From NCBI GenBank assembly GCA_013368315.1, contig JAACJM010000024.1, positions 310,001 to 374,000 on the forward strand: a stretch of DNA of 64,000 bases, read 5' to 3'. The position numbers and the translations under genes are program-made. This DNA comes from Tetrapyrgos nigripes. Its lineage: Eukaryota; Basidiomycota; Agaricomycetes; Agaricales; Campanellaceae. The first letter of the stretch is position 1. Each line of letters opens with the position of its first letter. This document shows positions 48,493 through 59,036 of the stretch, piece after piece. Below the pieces are notes generated by a model that saw only the letters and a list, made by a program, of their open reading frames with translations, made no database searches and had not been told where the DNA came from.

Positions 48493-50010
48493 TCATCGAT
48501 TGCCGAGTCCACTCAACTGCCAAACCAACATCTTTTTGAAGAACGAAATATTCCCCATCACATACACAACCCAGTATGGTATCGACCATGGATTCATCAA
48601 CGAACCAACAAACCATGCGAACCTCTTCGTCATGACAATCTGCTTAGACGCCTTTTCGTGTCTCTCCTTGGCAAAATCTTGCAACATTTGCAGGTTGCTG
48701 TCGTTGTTCGCGTCTTTTGACTGAATATGTTTAGCCACAGTAGCTCCAAGACCGATAGCATCTCGAAGCCCAAGGTTCATTCCCTGACCACCGATCTATG
48801 TACAAGGAGCCAAGTGAGTGCTAGAACCTTGGTGTAAAACCCAAAAATCTCACCGGTGGATGGATATGAGCAGCATCCCCAACGAGCATCACAACTCCTC
48901 CATTCTCCTGCTCAGTATCCCCGCGTATCCTCCTAAAAAAGGTATCCGCAATCGCTGAATGCGTCCTAAACCTCGTCGACCAATACACTTTCTTCAAATG
49001 CACAGGCTTATTAGGATTTCTTGAAGGATCCGAGGACAAGACCGGTGGTCCATGTCCATCAACATATTTCTGAAGCACCTCCAATCCAGGATGAGAGGGT
49101 GCTTCGCCTTTAGTCAAGTGAACGGAAAAGCCAATTCGGTAAATCGGCTCAGTAGCGCCGTAAAGGGTTGACTGGACTTTGGGATGTGCCAGAGGAAATG
49201 TGAGGAATAGACCATCAGGGCAGATGGATAAGGCACCAGTGTAGGGATCGACGGGAAATATGTGGTCGAGACTTGAATCGAAGGTGATGTCTGCCAAAAT
49301 TATTTGGGATATTCTTGGGTCACCAGATTTCTCTCTGTCGAGGCCTTGTGGGTCAACAAAAGAAATACCGGCGACTGAGCGGATCTGATGGACATCAAAA
49401 TGTGAGGTTATGAACGAACACAAATAGACCGTACCACAGAGCGAGCACCATCTGCAGCAATGACATACTGTGCCGTGATGATTTGACCAGTTTCAAAGGA
49501 AACTTGCAAACCATTTCCGACGGGCTTCATCCCAACTGCTTTCAACGGCCTGAAAACCTGACCACCCAACGCTTCTAGCTCTCTGTTCAATTCAAGTTCG
49601 GTGTGAGCCTGGCTGATTATGCACGCATACGGAAATTTGGTATAAGGATGCAGAGAGCTGAAATCGTTGACCAAGAAAGGCGACCCATTCCCGTCTTGTA
49701 CACGCATTTCCTGCATACGTATACCAGCAGCGTCGAGTTTGGCGAAACATCCAATGGACTCAAGAGCCTAGAAATATTTCACCGGGTCAACGATGCGGGG
49801 AAATCGTCAAGACGCGTAATAACACACCTCTATAGTAGCTGAATGTATGACAACAGCCCTCGAAGTATTCTGCCCACTGAGGACACTATCCACAACGACT
49901 ATATCGTGAACGGCAATTCCATGCTTGATGAGAGACACGGCAGTGGCCAATCCCGTTGGTCCTGCACCAACGATAAGAATTTTTGCTTGAGTTGGTGGTG
50001 GTTGTGACAT
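48493..50010 (-). CDS. FAD-dependent aromatic-ring monooxygenase (PheA/TfdB type), copy 1
   Basis: Class A flavoprotein monooxygenase that uses NAD(P)H, FAD and oxygen to hydroxylate an aromatic or polyketide substrate. The Rossmann fingerprint is at the N-terminus: MSQPPPTQAKILIVGAGPTG. The second FAD motif ADGARSVVR and the GD motif MLVGDAAHIHPPIGGQGMN are intact. Also present are YWSTRFRTHSAIAD and the C-terminal helix region ending WQLSGLGNR. Four introns are visible (about 49.77-49.83, 49.38-49.43, 48.79-48.85 kb and one near 49.7 kb), and all joins keep frame. There is no signal peptide. A close paralog with the same structure lies at 57069-58595. With the broken acyltransferase next door, it may be a relic of a secondary-metabolite or detoxification block. 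Confidence 0.9.
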
Positions 50011-51565
50011 CTGCTTCAGAGTAGCAGTTTACTTGATGTTGATAGGCATTTGATGTCTGTATATATGTGCAAGGTCAAGGATAATCGGACTGCAGGTAGT
50101 AATTTGGCTTACTATCCGCAGAGTACGGGTGAATTAATTTTGTGCGTCGCCATCGTGGAGAACACAACCGGTACGCCAGTTAGAAGCTTTGGGATGTCCG
50201 TTTATCCGACCTAGCAAACAGTCAGGCGGCTCGGTATCAGATACAGCGGTTGTAATCTATAGTAGGTATTTCAGGATTCAATACGCGGGGGAAAGATCGT
50301 GGAGTCACTGCACTTACACAAGGGACGTCGATATCGAGTGGTGACCAAATAACCAGTAGTGAACTGCCGAATAAGTTTAACCGTTAGAGGTAGTCAGATT
50401 AGCTTACTATCTGTATATACAAACGATTGCAAGAACTCACAACTTACTTGAAGAGTCCTAAGCCAATCTAGTTTTCTTGTGAATTCAGGAGTAGGCGAGC
50501 CCGTACGTTCGAGCTAAAGCCGTTTCCAGGCCGTTTCGACTCGATAGCAAACGAGAGTCCTTCAGCGAGAATCAACTGTGAGCAAATTTTGAGGCTGACC
50601 GGAGAAGCAGACAAAAAGATAGATAGTTTACACCTACCTCGTGCAACTTGTCTTTTCATCATCAATGATTGAGGAAGATTAGAAGACTCAAGAGGTGTGG
50701 GAGCCACAATCGGCAATTTTCAGTCCTCAGGCCTCAGCTCTGCGTTCATGGACCTACTTCACTGTTGACCTCTGTCCTCATGTCGGCTTCCCCAATGGCT
50801 CCTCGTATGGCTGGCTTCAAGCAATATGCGTCTTACCCGTCTTTCCTGAGCCTTCGAGTGCTTCATTTGCGGACTGACCAATTGTCTCGGTCTCGATTTA
50901 GGATCCGGAATTGCAACGCCTTTATATATTCAGGTGTGATAGAGGGGCATGCGGTGGCTTGAAGTTTATGGCTGTCTATTGTGCGTCTATCCTCCACCGT
51001 CATCCCCAAAGGATCTAGCCAACGCAGCGACCGTTTCTGCCGACGCTTTTTTTAAGCCATTCCGCCTACATACACCCCATCTTGGAAAACATAATCCATG
51101 TCCCGATGTCGCATAAACAAGCCAGGCGGGCGCTGAGAAGGATTGCCTCATGACTACGGTCGTCCAGGACTTACTTCGTCAGCGTTGGCAGCAGGATGGA
51201 TTTCTTTTTTCATTCGGACATATGTGAACACTTCTCTCCATAATGAGGAAGTGACCCACCTCCGGGGTTCATCTCTCTCTCTTCACCAGCTTTTCTCTGA
51301 TATGCAATCTTGCGCTCGGAAGCGGCGATGTGATTGGGATAGAACCACTAGTACATATGTAGACCCACCACGGGCGGTGACTAGGGTTAACATGGCCCCC
51401 GAGATTATATATGTATAAAAACGCGTAGTGCGCGTTCGGTGAGCCCTCCTTTTTTCGCGTTCATTCCACACTCATCACAGTGCGCGCATGGCAGCGTCTT
51501 TCACAGAAATCTGCGACCACTAGTGTCTTACGGGAATTTACGCACAGTAATCACAACCTCTGCAG
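50011..51565. other. Upstream region of monooxygenase copy 1 and of the acyltransferase pseudogene
   Basis: About 1.55 kb. A minus-strand TATATAAAGG word at about 50920 followed by spliceable-looking segments to about 50.4 kb could be an unannotated transcript, but no protein family is recognisable. No repeats were seen. Confidence 0.4.
50058..50068 (-). promoter_or_regulatory. TATA-like element, monooxygenase copy 1
   Basis: Minus-strand ACATATATACA lies about 50 bases before the ATG. A similar TATATATA is found before copy 2. Confidence 0.45.
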
Positions 51566-52884
51566 ATGTCTCATCTTCCCGTGTGGACGTCCTTGAACGG
51601 TGCACATTACAACGCGCCAAGGTGCTAGACAATCCCATTCTTACCAACCACCTCACGCTATCCTTCACCATGAAACTTGGACCACTTGACCAGCTCGTTC
51701 GTCCACCAACACTCCCAATCCCTATTCGTCTTCATCTACAGGCACTTCAACCCATCTGCACCGGAAGCCATTTCGATTGAGCGTCTGCAACGCGTCATAG
51801 GGCTTCAACTGGGCTATTACCCTCATCTGACTGGTCGTATGCAGATCAACCCGACCGATGGTACCTCCCGAATCGCTCATCTAGACACTGGGGCTACGCT
51901 GTTGATGGCTCAGTGTAACCAGTCCCTAGAAGCGGCCAATTCCTCTCGTGGTCGTCTTTCGTTATTCGATTTGCCTGATTCTGGCAATGCGCTACCCTAT
52001 AATCCCAATATTGAGGACTCGCCCCTATTTACTATCCAGCATACGTGTTTTGCGTGCGGGCCGTGTCTCTCGGTGTGACGCTTCCTCACGCTGTTTGTGC
52101 TGGTGATGGGTGCTTGAAGTTCATGAGCAATCTCGCAGAGCTCTATCGTGGTCTCGGATCAAGTGATGTCCCGATGTTGAGTCGTCCGCCTCATATTCGT
52201 TCATATTTGTCGGATATGGACAATATGAATACGGAAGAGAGGCAGGCAGCACTTGCTTACCAGTCTTCATTGTTCTATGTCCTTTCTGCATTGTTCCATC
52301 AGTGCATATACCGAGCCCGCTTAAAGTACCAAGCACAGACCCAGGATACACTTTCACCCCCCGACTTCCTCACCTCCGTCAATGTCGTCAGCACGCCAAA
52401 AGGAATTGTCGACCTTCCCCCCACATATTTTCCCAACAATGTTCTTGGTACCTATTCTTCCTTCCAACATGACTTACTGGCCAATGGGCCCCTTTGGCGA
52501 ATTGCGAAGCAGTTGCACGATATGATTCGGAGTGTTTTCACGACAACAAACGAAATCAAGCAAACCATTCATTGGGTAGCTGCCCAGCCTGACAAACGTC
52601 AAATAACATCTGTTTTTCGTCATGGGAATGGCAGCCTCATGATGAGCTCTTTGGCAAAATTCAACATGCATGGCGGGACAGAATTTGTGGAAGGGGAAAA
52701 ACCTTTGATCGTCTATCCGTTTACGTCCATGTCGTTCGTGGATGGCATGGGTCTTGTTTTGCCCACAGAGGAGCGTGGGACGGGCGCTCTGGATGTGTAT
52801 ATGGTGCTGAGCAAACCGTTGTGGGAGATACTTGAAGGAGATGAGCAGTTGAGGCGATTCTCGTCGGAGTGGTCGGGAAAGTAG
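51566..52884 (+). pseudogene. BAHD-like acyltransferase pseudogene (three frame breaks)
   Basis: Three plus-strand frames together give an acyltransferase of the transferase/BAHD fold: VDVLERCTLQRAK, LTLSFTMKLGPLDQL, then LFVFIYRHFNPSAP and LQLGYYPHLTGRMQ, then SLGVTLPHAVCAGDGCLKF, and finally a long 52.05-52.88 kb section with the DFLTSVNV and SFVDGMGLVLP segments. Frame changes are needed just after the ATG (51566-51575), at about 51700-51725, and at about 52058, where a GGG run is one base short; no intron with good splice sites explains them. The catalytic HxxxD reads H-A-V-C-A, so the Asp appears replaced by Ala, although a GDG follows. Loss of function is therefore doubly likely, unless the sequence has errors. 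Confidence 0.72.
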
Positions 52885-54219
52885 TACTGGCATCGTTTAC
52901 TATGGTGGACTTATCATTGGATTCAGACGCATTCTATCTGGATAGATATCAATAGTAGCTTTCATATACCATATCTCAACTCGCTGAAGTTGAGCTAGAT
53001 TATAAACTTAATAGTCGCAATACTTAGCCTAGCCACACAAAAAGATAGATCTGTTGCTGAAAATTCAGGACAAAGCTGACAGCTGGTACATAGAGCTCTG
53101 ATAAACCCATCATAAACGCAGTACTTGCAGGCAGAAGCGAAAATCGCATGTCACATTTTCAAGACTTCAGCCTATTGTATCCTCCGAGTCGGACTCCAGG
53201 CCTAGCAGCAGGCCCAACAGCCAAATGCAAAACGCGTCACTACTAGTTTCGCTGTAGTGAAACGGCGCAAGAAACAATAAAGAAGGTTTTGGTCGCAGTT
53301 TTTTCCGGAAGATGTATGATATGACCCCAGGACTGTGTTTCGTTAGCTGGAGCTACGCTACTTTTGACGAGGTACGCTACTACTATCAGGTGACCCTCGT
53401 ACGGTTTAGAGAACAATTAGTTATCATTCGATAACGACCCATTAGGCCTGACTGCCAACGCTAGCTCGAGCTAGAGTCTTGGTTCCAGTGATGTGTTGGA
53501 TGTTACGTTGGGCCGTGATCAGCGGTCTGGGACCCCAGAAGCAGATGTTGATGAATGGCTTTGTGGTGGAAGAACAGAACCACAGGTGTGCAAGCGTCTA
53601 GCGATACTTACAGTGTGGGTGAAGTGGTTGCTGTAGAGTGACGATACAAACGTTGGGGTAGAAGGAAGTCCGTGGCGGAAATTTTACAAAAGAAAAGTTG
53701 TTGCGGTTTTGAAGACGAAGACGAGCATAAAGATGCCGACGCCAGTGCGTCATTTTCCTCAGGCTCCGAGTCGTCAAATTGTGTAAGAGTCAAAGGTGAG
53801 GCAAGGTGTGATAAACACCGATAGACCTGGAGATGACTGAAAGTGACTGATAGGAGTAGAGGGCGGGTAAGGACGACTTCGGTTACGGCGAGCAGCATGC
53901 AAAGCGTCTAGAAAGTCTGGTTAATAGCCTGAGTGATCAAATAGTACTTCGGATACAGCAGTGAAGTACATGCATGTACACCAACGGACCCAGTGCGGTT
54001 GGATCACAATTGTTTCCCTATATCCGTGGAGCATGTAAACCGAGACGGCGGGCAGAGAAGAGACAAGGGGAAAATGGAGAACTGCCAATAGCGTGAAGCT
54101 CTTTCAGTCAAAGAGGTTGGACGAAAGACGTGGAAGGTATGACTGAGTCTGAGATGAACTCTTGAAGGCAAGTGAGAGAAGGTCCCAATCTGGAGAGCAG
54201 GACTGATTCGACGTACCTC
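52885..54219. other. Gene-poor interval downstream of the acyltransferase pseudogene
   Basis: No intact gene is recognised. Minus-strand ORFs at about 53.6-53.9 and 54.0-54.2 kb may be decayed sequence downstream of the G-patch remnant; they do not resemble its basic tail. Confidence 0.4.
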
Positions 54220-54540
54220 AGACAGTTCTTCTGTTGAGTAGAGTATTGGGGTTCGAGTCGTAGAAAAACTGAACATTGTTTTGGAGAAGAGAGGAACGTT
54301 CGAGTTGCCTGTCTTTACGGTGATAGCTTTCGGCACCGCAGTGAAGAGACTTTTGGGATGTCAGTCGACCCTGAAGACGAACTCACTGGTCCCAGAATGG
54401 AAAAGCCTCCTCCTCGGTCTTTGCCCAACCTCCCAAGTTATTTTTATTGTTCTTTTATAAGACGCAAAATAGCACCTCGCCGTGAGTCAGCGCCCTTGCC
54501 TGACTAACCTTGCGCTAAGGCCGGTGTTTCATAACCAGGT
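54220..54540 (-). pseudogene. Remnant of G-patch protein gene (inverted partial copy of 33.3-33.6 kb)
   Basis: On the minus strand the words GCAAGGTTAGTCAGGCAAGGG, then ACTTGGGAGG(T)TGGGCAAAGAC, CTTTTCCATTCTGGGACCAG and the intron start GTGAGTTCGTCTTCA appear in the same order as in the intact gene at 33305. They are followed by CCCAAAAGTCTCTTCACTGCGG and CGAAAGCTATCACC. The intron with its donor and acceptor is copied too, so the duplication was at DNA level. The G-patch reading frame is destroyed, the ATG region is not recognisable, and no Lys-rich tail follows. It lies head to head with the intact F-box gene. Confidence 0.85.
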
Positions 54541-55184
54541 AAGAGTTGTAGTTGGTAGAGTTGAGCGCAATGGTGATGAAGTAAAAAGTGAAATCACGTA
54601 CGTACTACCCGAGCCCGAGTACCGAGTCTTCCGGGTCCGTTGTAACCTTCTTTGCTATCTCTCAAGACAACTGGCTCTGATCAAGCTCTGATAGCCCTTC
54701 TTTGGCCGCAAAATTGACCGAAAGGCTTCTAGAGCAATTCAGCCTGTGGACTAACAGCTTGCTACGGCGCCGTCTTTCATCGATTTCATCTCGGAACACT
54801 ACTATTAGGCTTACTAGGCTTACATCGGGATGTTCTCTAGACCCATGGCGTAACAAGGAGCTGTCTTTCATCTCGGAACCATGATTTATCACTACTATAG
54901 TGGTATTGGGCTTACATCGGGACCGTTCTTTGGACCCATGGCGTAACAGCTTTCAGTGGGCTCAGCTGGGTAAGCTGAGTCCTCGGACTCGGAAGTAACG
55001 CCTTTGCGAACATAGTACAAAGAGGCCCGTCTTTTCTCTCCTCCTGAGTCCTCATAACTTGGTCAATCTTAAAGCTTAAAGGTGAGTACTTCAGCAGGCA
55101 GTGATCACCGTTGTCCTTATCTGAAGTTGCCATCGCTAGGTCGACGTATCTACACCTCTGAGGTCTTCCCTTACATATTCCAGG
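54541..55184. other. Upstream region of the intact F-box gene
   Basis: This contains the direct repeat listed separately and presumably the F-box promoter. No further gene was seen. Confidence 0.45.
54785..54949 (+). repeat. Two-copy degenerate direct repeat, period about 92
   Basis: CTTACATCGGGA followed by TTCT and ACCCATGGCGTAACA occurs at about 54819-54855 and again at about 54911-54949. TTTCATCTCGGAAC also occurs twice. Confidence 0.65.
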
Positions 55185-56831
55185 ATGCCCATTGACTCAG
55201 ACTTTGACTTCGAAACTCTTCAGCTGCGTACCTGGAGCTCATTGTCGAAAGCAGACACCGACCGTCTACTCTCTTCCATCACGTCTCTGCAACACCAGGT
55301 CGATTCTTACGGTGCCGAGATATGGGGCACGAGCATATGCACTCTGGAGCAGAAACAATTTGAAGTTGCTGTGACATCCCTTCAGAGAAAGTGCTCTCTG
55401 CTCGCCCCAATCCGCAGGCTTCCTGTCGAGATCTTAGAAATCATTTTCGCCCTTTATTGCAGCGAAAAGGATGCCACATGTGTCGACAAACCCCGCTCAG
55501 GGCTCCATGTCCCTTTCATACCTCTCATCCAAACGTGCGCTTTCTGGAGACACGTCGCACCCCACGCATGGCCAAATATCAAAATTATCCTCGATCCATA
55601 TCGCACCGTTGACCTCGATCTGTTGTCCCGTCACTTGCATATCTTGCAGAGCACGCCGTTGACCGTCTCTCTATACTCCCTCAGCTATTTCAAGTCAAAT
55701 TTGCGTGCATCAGAATTAGACAATGCACGTCGTGCCTTTGACATGTTACTTGGTTGCGCTGAGCAGTGGAGGTCTGTAGAGCTGATGGGACCGGGGATCT
55801 TTGCATGGTTTCGCGTACAGGAATTACCGTTGGGGAATCTTGAATCATTGACGATCCGGACTTGGACATCCACATTCTACCTTCCCGAAATACGGCGGCA
55901 GTTTTCAACTTTGTTCAAGTTGGCCTCAAACCTACGGCAGCTAAAGGTTGATACTGGCTCTGTTCCCATCGTAGAGTTAGGTCTTCCCTTCTCGGGTATC
56001 ACCTCCTTGTCGTCCAGGGCCTGTGTACCACTTGATCTGGACGTGCTGTCTTCAAATCTCTGCTCAAACCTTCAGAAGCTTGAGCTCAGAGTTGACAACT
56101 TCACAAGCACTGGCGCCTTCCCAGTCGAGTTTATCCATTCCGATATCTCTGAATTACACATAACCAATTTTTCGCGCCCCGAAGATTTCAACCTTTTTCA
56201 CCATTTCCATCTTCCCCGCTTGGTCACCATTCATCTCAAAGGATTGTGGGTACTTGGCACCAACGCCTGGACGCGCTTGGACCCTCTTTCGTCCATGATA
56301 CATCGTTCACGCCCTCCTCTACGACAACTACACCTCCAGGAGATGATACCCGATCAGAACGAGCTAATAGCACTGCTTCAGGCCGCGCCGAGTATAGCTC
56401 ATCTGACGGTTTCGATCTTGGAGGGGTCCATTGTTTCAGAAGATGGACTAATCCGACATCTTACATTGGACTCTCCTACGGATCCACCCCTACTTCCATC
56501 TCTTTCGGCGTTGGAATTATCCTTGTGTCAGATGGATTCCAAACCGGTGGACGAACATATTCTTCTCGAGCGTATACGTGACGTGTTGGATACCTGGCAT
56601 CTGAGCTCATTCAGCTTGAAGCTCAATGACGGTTCGGTCCTGAGCGCCAGCGACGTGAAGGAACGCTGCGTTGTCACACCTCTCGAAAGAGAGACCATTT
56701 CCAAAGACGTACTCGCGCAGAGCCCTATTGGGTATACGTGTCAATCATGGACTCAGCAAAGAACCACACAGACCCCCTTGTCAATATTTCGTTCTCTCAT
56801 TGTCAAAGTAATTCAGCCCGTGGCCGCATAG
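55185..56831 (+). CDS. F-box-like protein with Leu-rich C-terminal region, single exon, 548 residues
   Basis: Probable substrate adaptor of an SCF ubiquitin ligase, one of the many F-box proteins of Agaricomycetes. The start MPIDSDFDFETLQLRTW leads into a coiled-coil helix (ITSLQHQVDSYG), then the F-box core LLAPIRRLPVEILEIIFALY. TCAFWRHVAPHAWPNIKI is a segment typical of this family. The rest is a series of irregular Leu-rich repeats (LPLGNLESLTI, LRQLKVDTGSV, NLQKLELRVDNF, ITNFSRPEDFNLFHHFHLPRL, LRQLHLQEMIP). The frame is open without introns. The last 40 or so residues (after LSASDVKERC) look unlike the paralog and may be read-through into non-homologous sequence. The decayed paralog is at 31194-32806. 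Confidence 0.85.
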   Translation: MPIDSDFDFETLQLRTWSSLSKADTDRLLSSITSLQHQVDSYGAEIWGTSICTLEQKQFEVAVTSLQRKCSLLAPIRRLPVEILEIIFALYCSEKDATCVDKPRSGLHVPFIPLIQTCAFWRHVAPHAWPNIKIILDPYRTVDLDLLSRHLHILQSTPLTVSLYSLSYFKSNLRASELDNARRAFDMLLGCAEQWRSVELMGPGIFAWFRVQELPLGNLESLTIRTWTSTFYLPEIRRQFSTLFKLASNLRQLKVDTGSVPIVELGLPFSGITSLSSRACVPLDLDVLSSNLCSNLQKLELRVDNFTSTGAFPVEFIHSDISELHITNFSRPEDFNLFHHFHLPRLVTIHLKGLWVLGTNAWTRLDPLSSMIHRSRPPLRQLHLQEMIPDQNELIALLQAAPSIAHLTVSILEGSIVSEDGLIRHLTLDSPTDPPLLPSLSALELSLCQMDSKPVDEHILLERIRDVLDTWHLSSFSLKLNDGSVLSASDVKERCVVTPLERETISKDVLAQSPIGYTCQSWTQQRTTQTPLSIFRSLIVKVIQPVAA

Positions 56832-57068
56832 AAGAAACTAGAATTATTGGGACATACCGGGGCATAGAAAATAGTGATGTATACGCTGAGAAGCCATAGG
56901 ATGGTGATAAAGTAGCGAGGCAGTACTTGTACATGCGTCGTCGCTGATTGATGCAAGTGGAAGGAAGTTAATGCCGAAGAAATATACATGATCCATGAAA
57001 GCCGTGCTATATTATGAATAGTCCATTAGAGGTAGAGAAACAAATGAACAGTGCTATTCCTCCCTTCT

Positions 57069-58595
57069 TCACCTATTCCCAAGCCCGCTCAACTGCCAAA
57101 CCAACATCCTCCTGAAGAATGGAATATTCCCCAAAACATACAAAGCCCAATATCCTATCGACCACGGATTCATCAACGACGAGACTAACCGTGTAAACCT
57201 CTTCGTCATAGCAATCTGCTTCAACGCTTTTCCGTGTCTCTCTTGGGCGAAATCTTGCAAAGTTTGAAGATTGCTGTTGATATTCGCATCCGTCGACTGG
57301 ATGTGTTTAGCTACGATGGCGCCTAGACCAACGGCATCGCGTATAGCGAGGTTCATTCCTTGACCACCAATCTGCAAGTAGTCAAGTAAGCACTAAAATC
57401 TTCCTGAGCAGCCCACCAAACTCACCGGTGAGTGTATATGCGCAGCGTCGCCAACAAGCATGACAATTCCTCCATTCTCCTCTTCCGTGTCTCCGCGTAT
57501 CCTCTTAAAGAATATGTCTGCAATCGCAGAATGCGTCCTAAACCTCGTCGACCAATACACCTGCTTCAAATGCACGGGTTTACCAGGATTTCTTGATGGA
57601 TCTGAGGAAATAACCATTGGCCCTTGTGCACCCACATAGCTCTGTAGAACTTCTATCCCAGGATGTGAAGGTGCTTCGCCTTTGTCCAAAGGAACGGAAA
57701 ATCCAATTCGATAAATTGGCTCAGTAGCGTCGTATACCGTTGATTTGGCTTTGGGATGAGCCAGTGGAGCGATCAAGAATATACCATCTGAGCAGATGGA
57801 GAGGGAGCCGACGTAGGGATCGGTAGGAAATATGTGCTCGAGGTTGGAGTCGAAGGAGACATCGGCTAAGATGATTTGAGATGTTCGTGGGTCGGTGGAT
57901 TCGTCTTTATCGAGACCATCGGGTCGACGAAGGAGATACCAGCGACTGAGCGTATCTGTAGGGATGCGCGTGTCATGTCAAAGACTACGCATATATGAAA
58001 GGCGGGAAGCTAACGTACCACAGAGCGAGCACCGTCTGCAGCAATGACATATTGTGCCGTGATAGTCTGGTCAGCCTCAAAGGAAACTTGCAAACCATTC
58101 TCAACGGGCTTCATCCCAACTGCTTTCAGAGGTCTAAAGACATGACCGCCTAATGTTTCCAGCTCTCTATGCAACTCGATTTCGGTATGAGCCTGGCTAA
58201 TGACGCATGCATAGGGAAATTTGGTGTAAGGTTGCAATGAGGAGAGATCGTTGGTGATGATAGTTGAACCATTTCCGCCTTGTAACCGCATTCTTTGCAT
58301 ATGGAGGCCCGAAGAGTTGAGGCCGTCCACACATCCAATGGATTCGAGGGCCTAGAGAAATGACGCCTCATTACTGTAGGACAAGAATGGGAACGCCATT
58401 ACGACGTACCTCCAAAGTAGCTGCATGTAATACTACTGCCCTCGAAGTATTCTCTCCTTGGAGAACACTATCAATGATGACTATATCTTGAACGGCAATG
58501 CCATGCTTGATGAGAGACACAGCTGTGGTCAATCCTGATGGTCCTGCACCGACGATGAGGACCTTTGCTTGAGTTGGTGGTTGTTGCGACATCAT
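57069..58595 (-). pseudogene. FAD-dependent monooxygenase, copy 2, with a single-base frameshift
   Basis: Close paralog of the gene at 48493-50010. It starts M(M)SQQPPTQAKVLIVGAGPSG, keeps ADGARSVVR and MLVGDAAHIHSPIGGQGMN, and ends WQLSGLGNR. The exon structure is the same. Just after SVAGISFVDP, near 57920, one base is missing relative to copy 1: the current frame reads MVSIKTNP, whereas a one-base change of frame gives DGLDKDES, which matches the DRE(K)SGDP region of copy 1 and continues open to the next intron. All other motifs are intact, so the break is either recent or a sequencing error. If real, the protein would lose everything after the middle of the FAD/substrate domain. Confidence 0.82.
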
Positions 58596-59036
58596 AGAAG
58601 AGCTCTGATGCAGTTGTCGACGCGCTCCTATATATACGCAGAAGTTTGATAGGGCCGCTCGCTTTCGTATGGCGCGAGGTCCAGGTCATGGCAAGTCATC
58701 AGACTGCGGACAGCGAATAAAGAGTCCTGCTTCCGGTTGAAAACGGTTAAATCTTGAATGGTGCAGATCTCCATATGACTGTATGCATAGGCAGGAGAGA
58801 AGGTTTTGGGATCAAGACTGGAGCTGAAATCTGCTTGCTTTCGGTTAAATACATTTCAGACTATGAGTTTTCACAGTACTGAGTATACATAACTTGAAGC
58901 CGTTCTGCACCTACCTGGGATTGCAAGCTTGAGGTACTAGGATCCTGTGTTTGCCCTGGAGGCAGTAGCCAAACAACCGCCAGGGGTCTCGGACTTAATT
59001 TACTCAAGCTACTTTCTGTACAATCACCTCCTTTCA
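58596..59036. promoter_or_regulatory. Divergent upstream region of monooxygenase copy 2 and CSC1-like gene
   Basis: About 440 bases between divergent starts. A TATATATA word at about 58630-58637 lies 40 bases before the monooxygenase ATG. No gene was seen. Confidence 0.45.
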
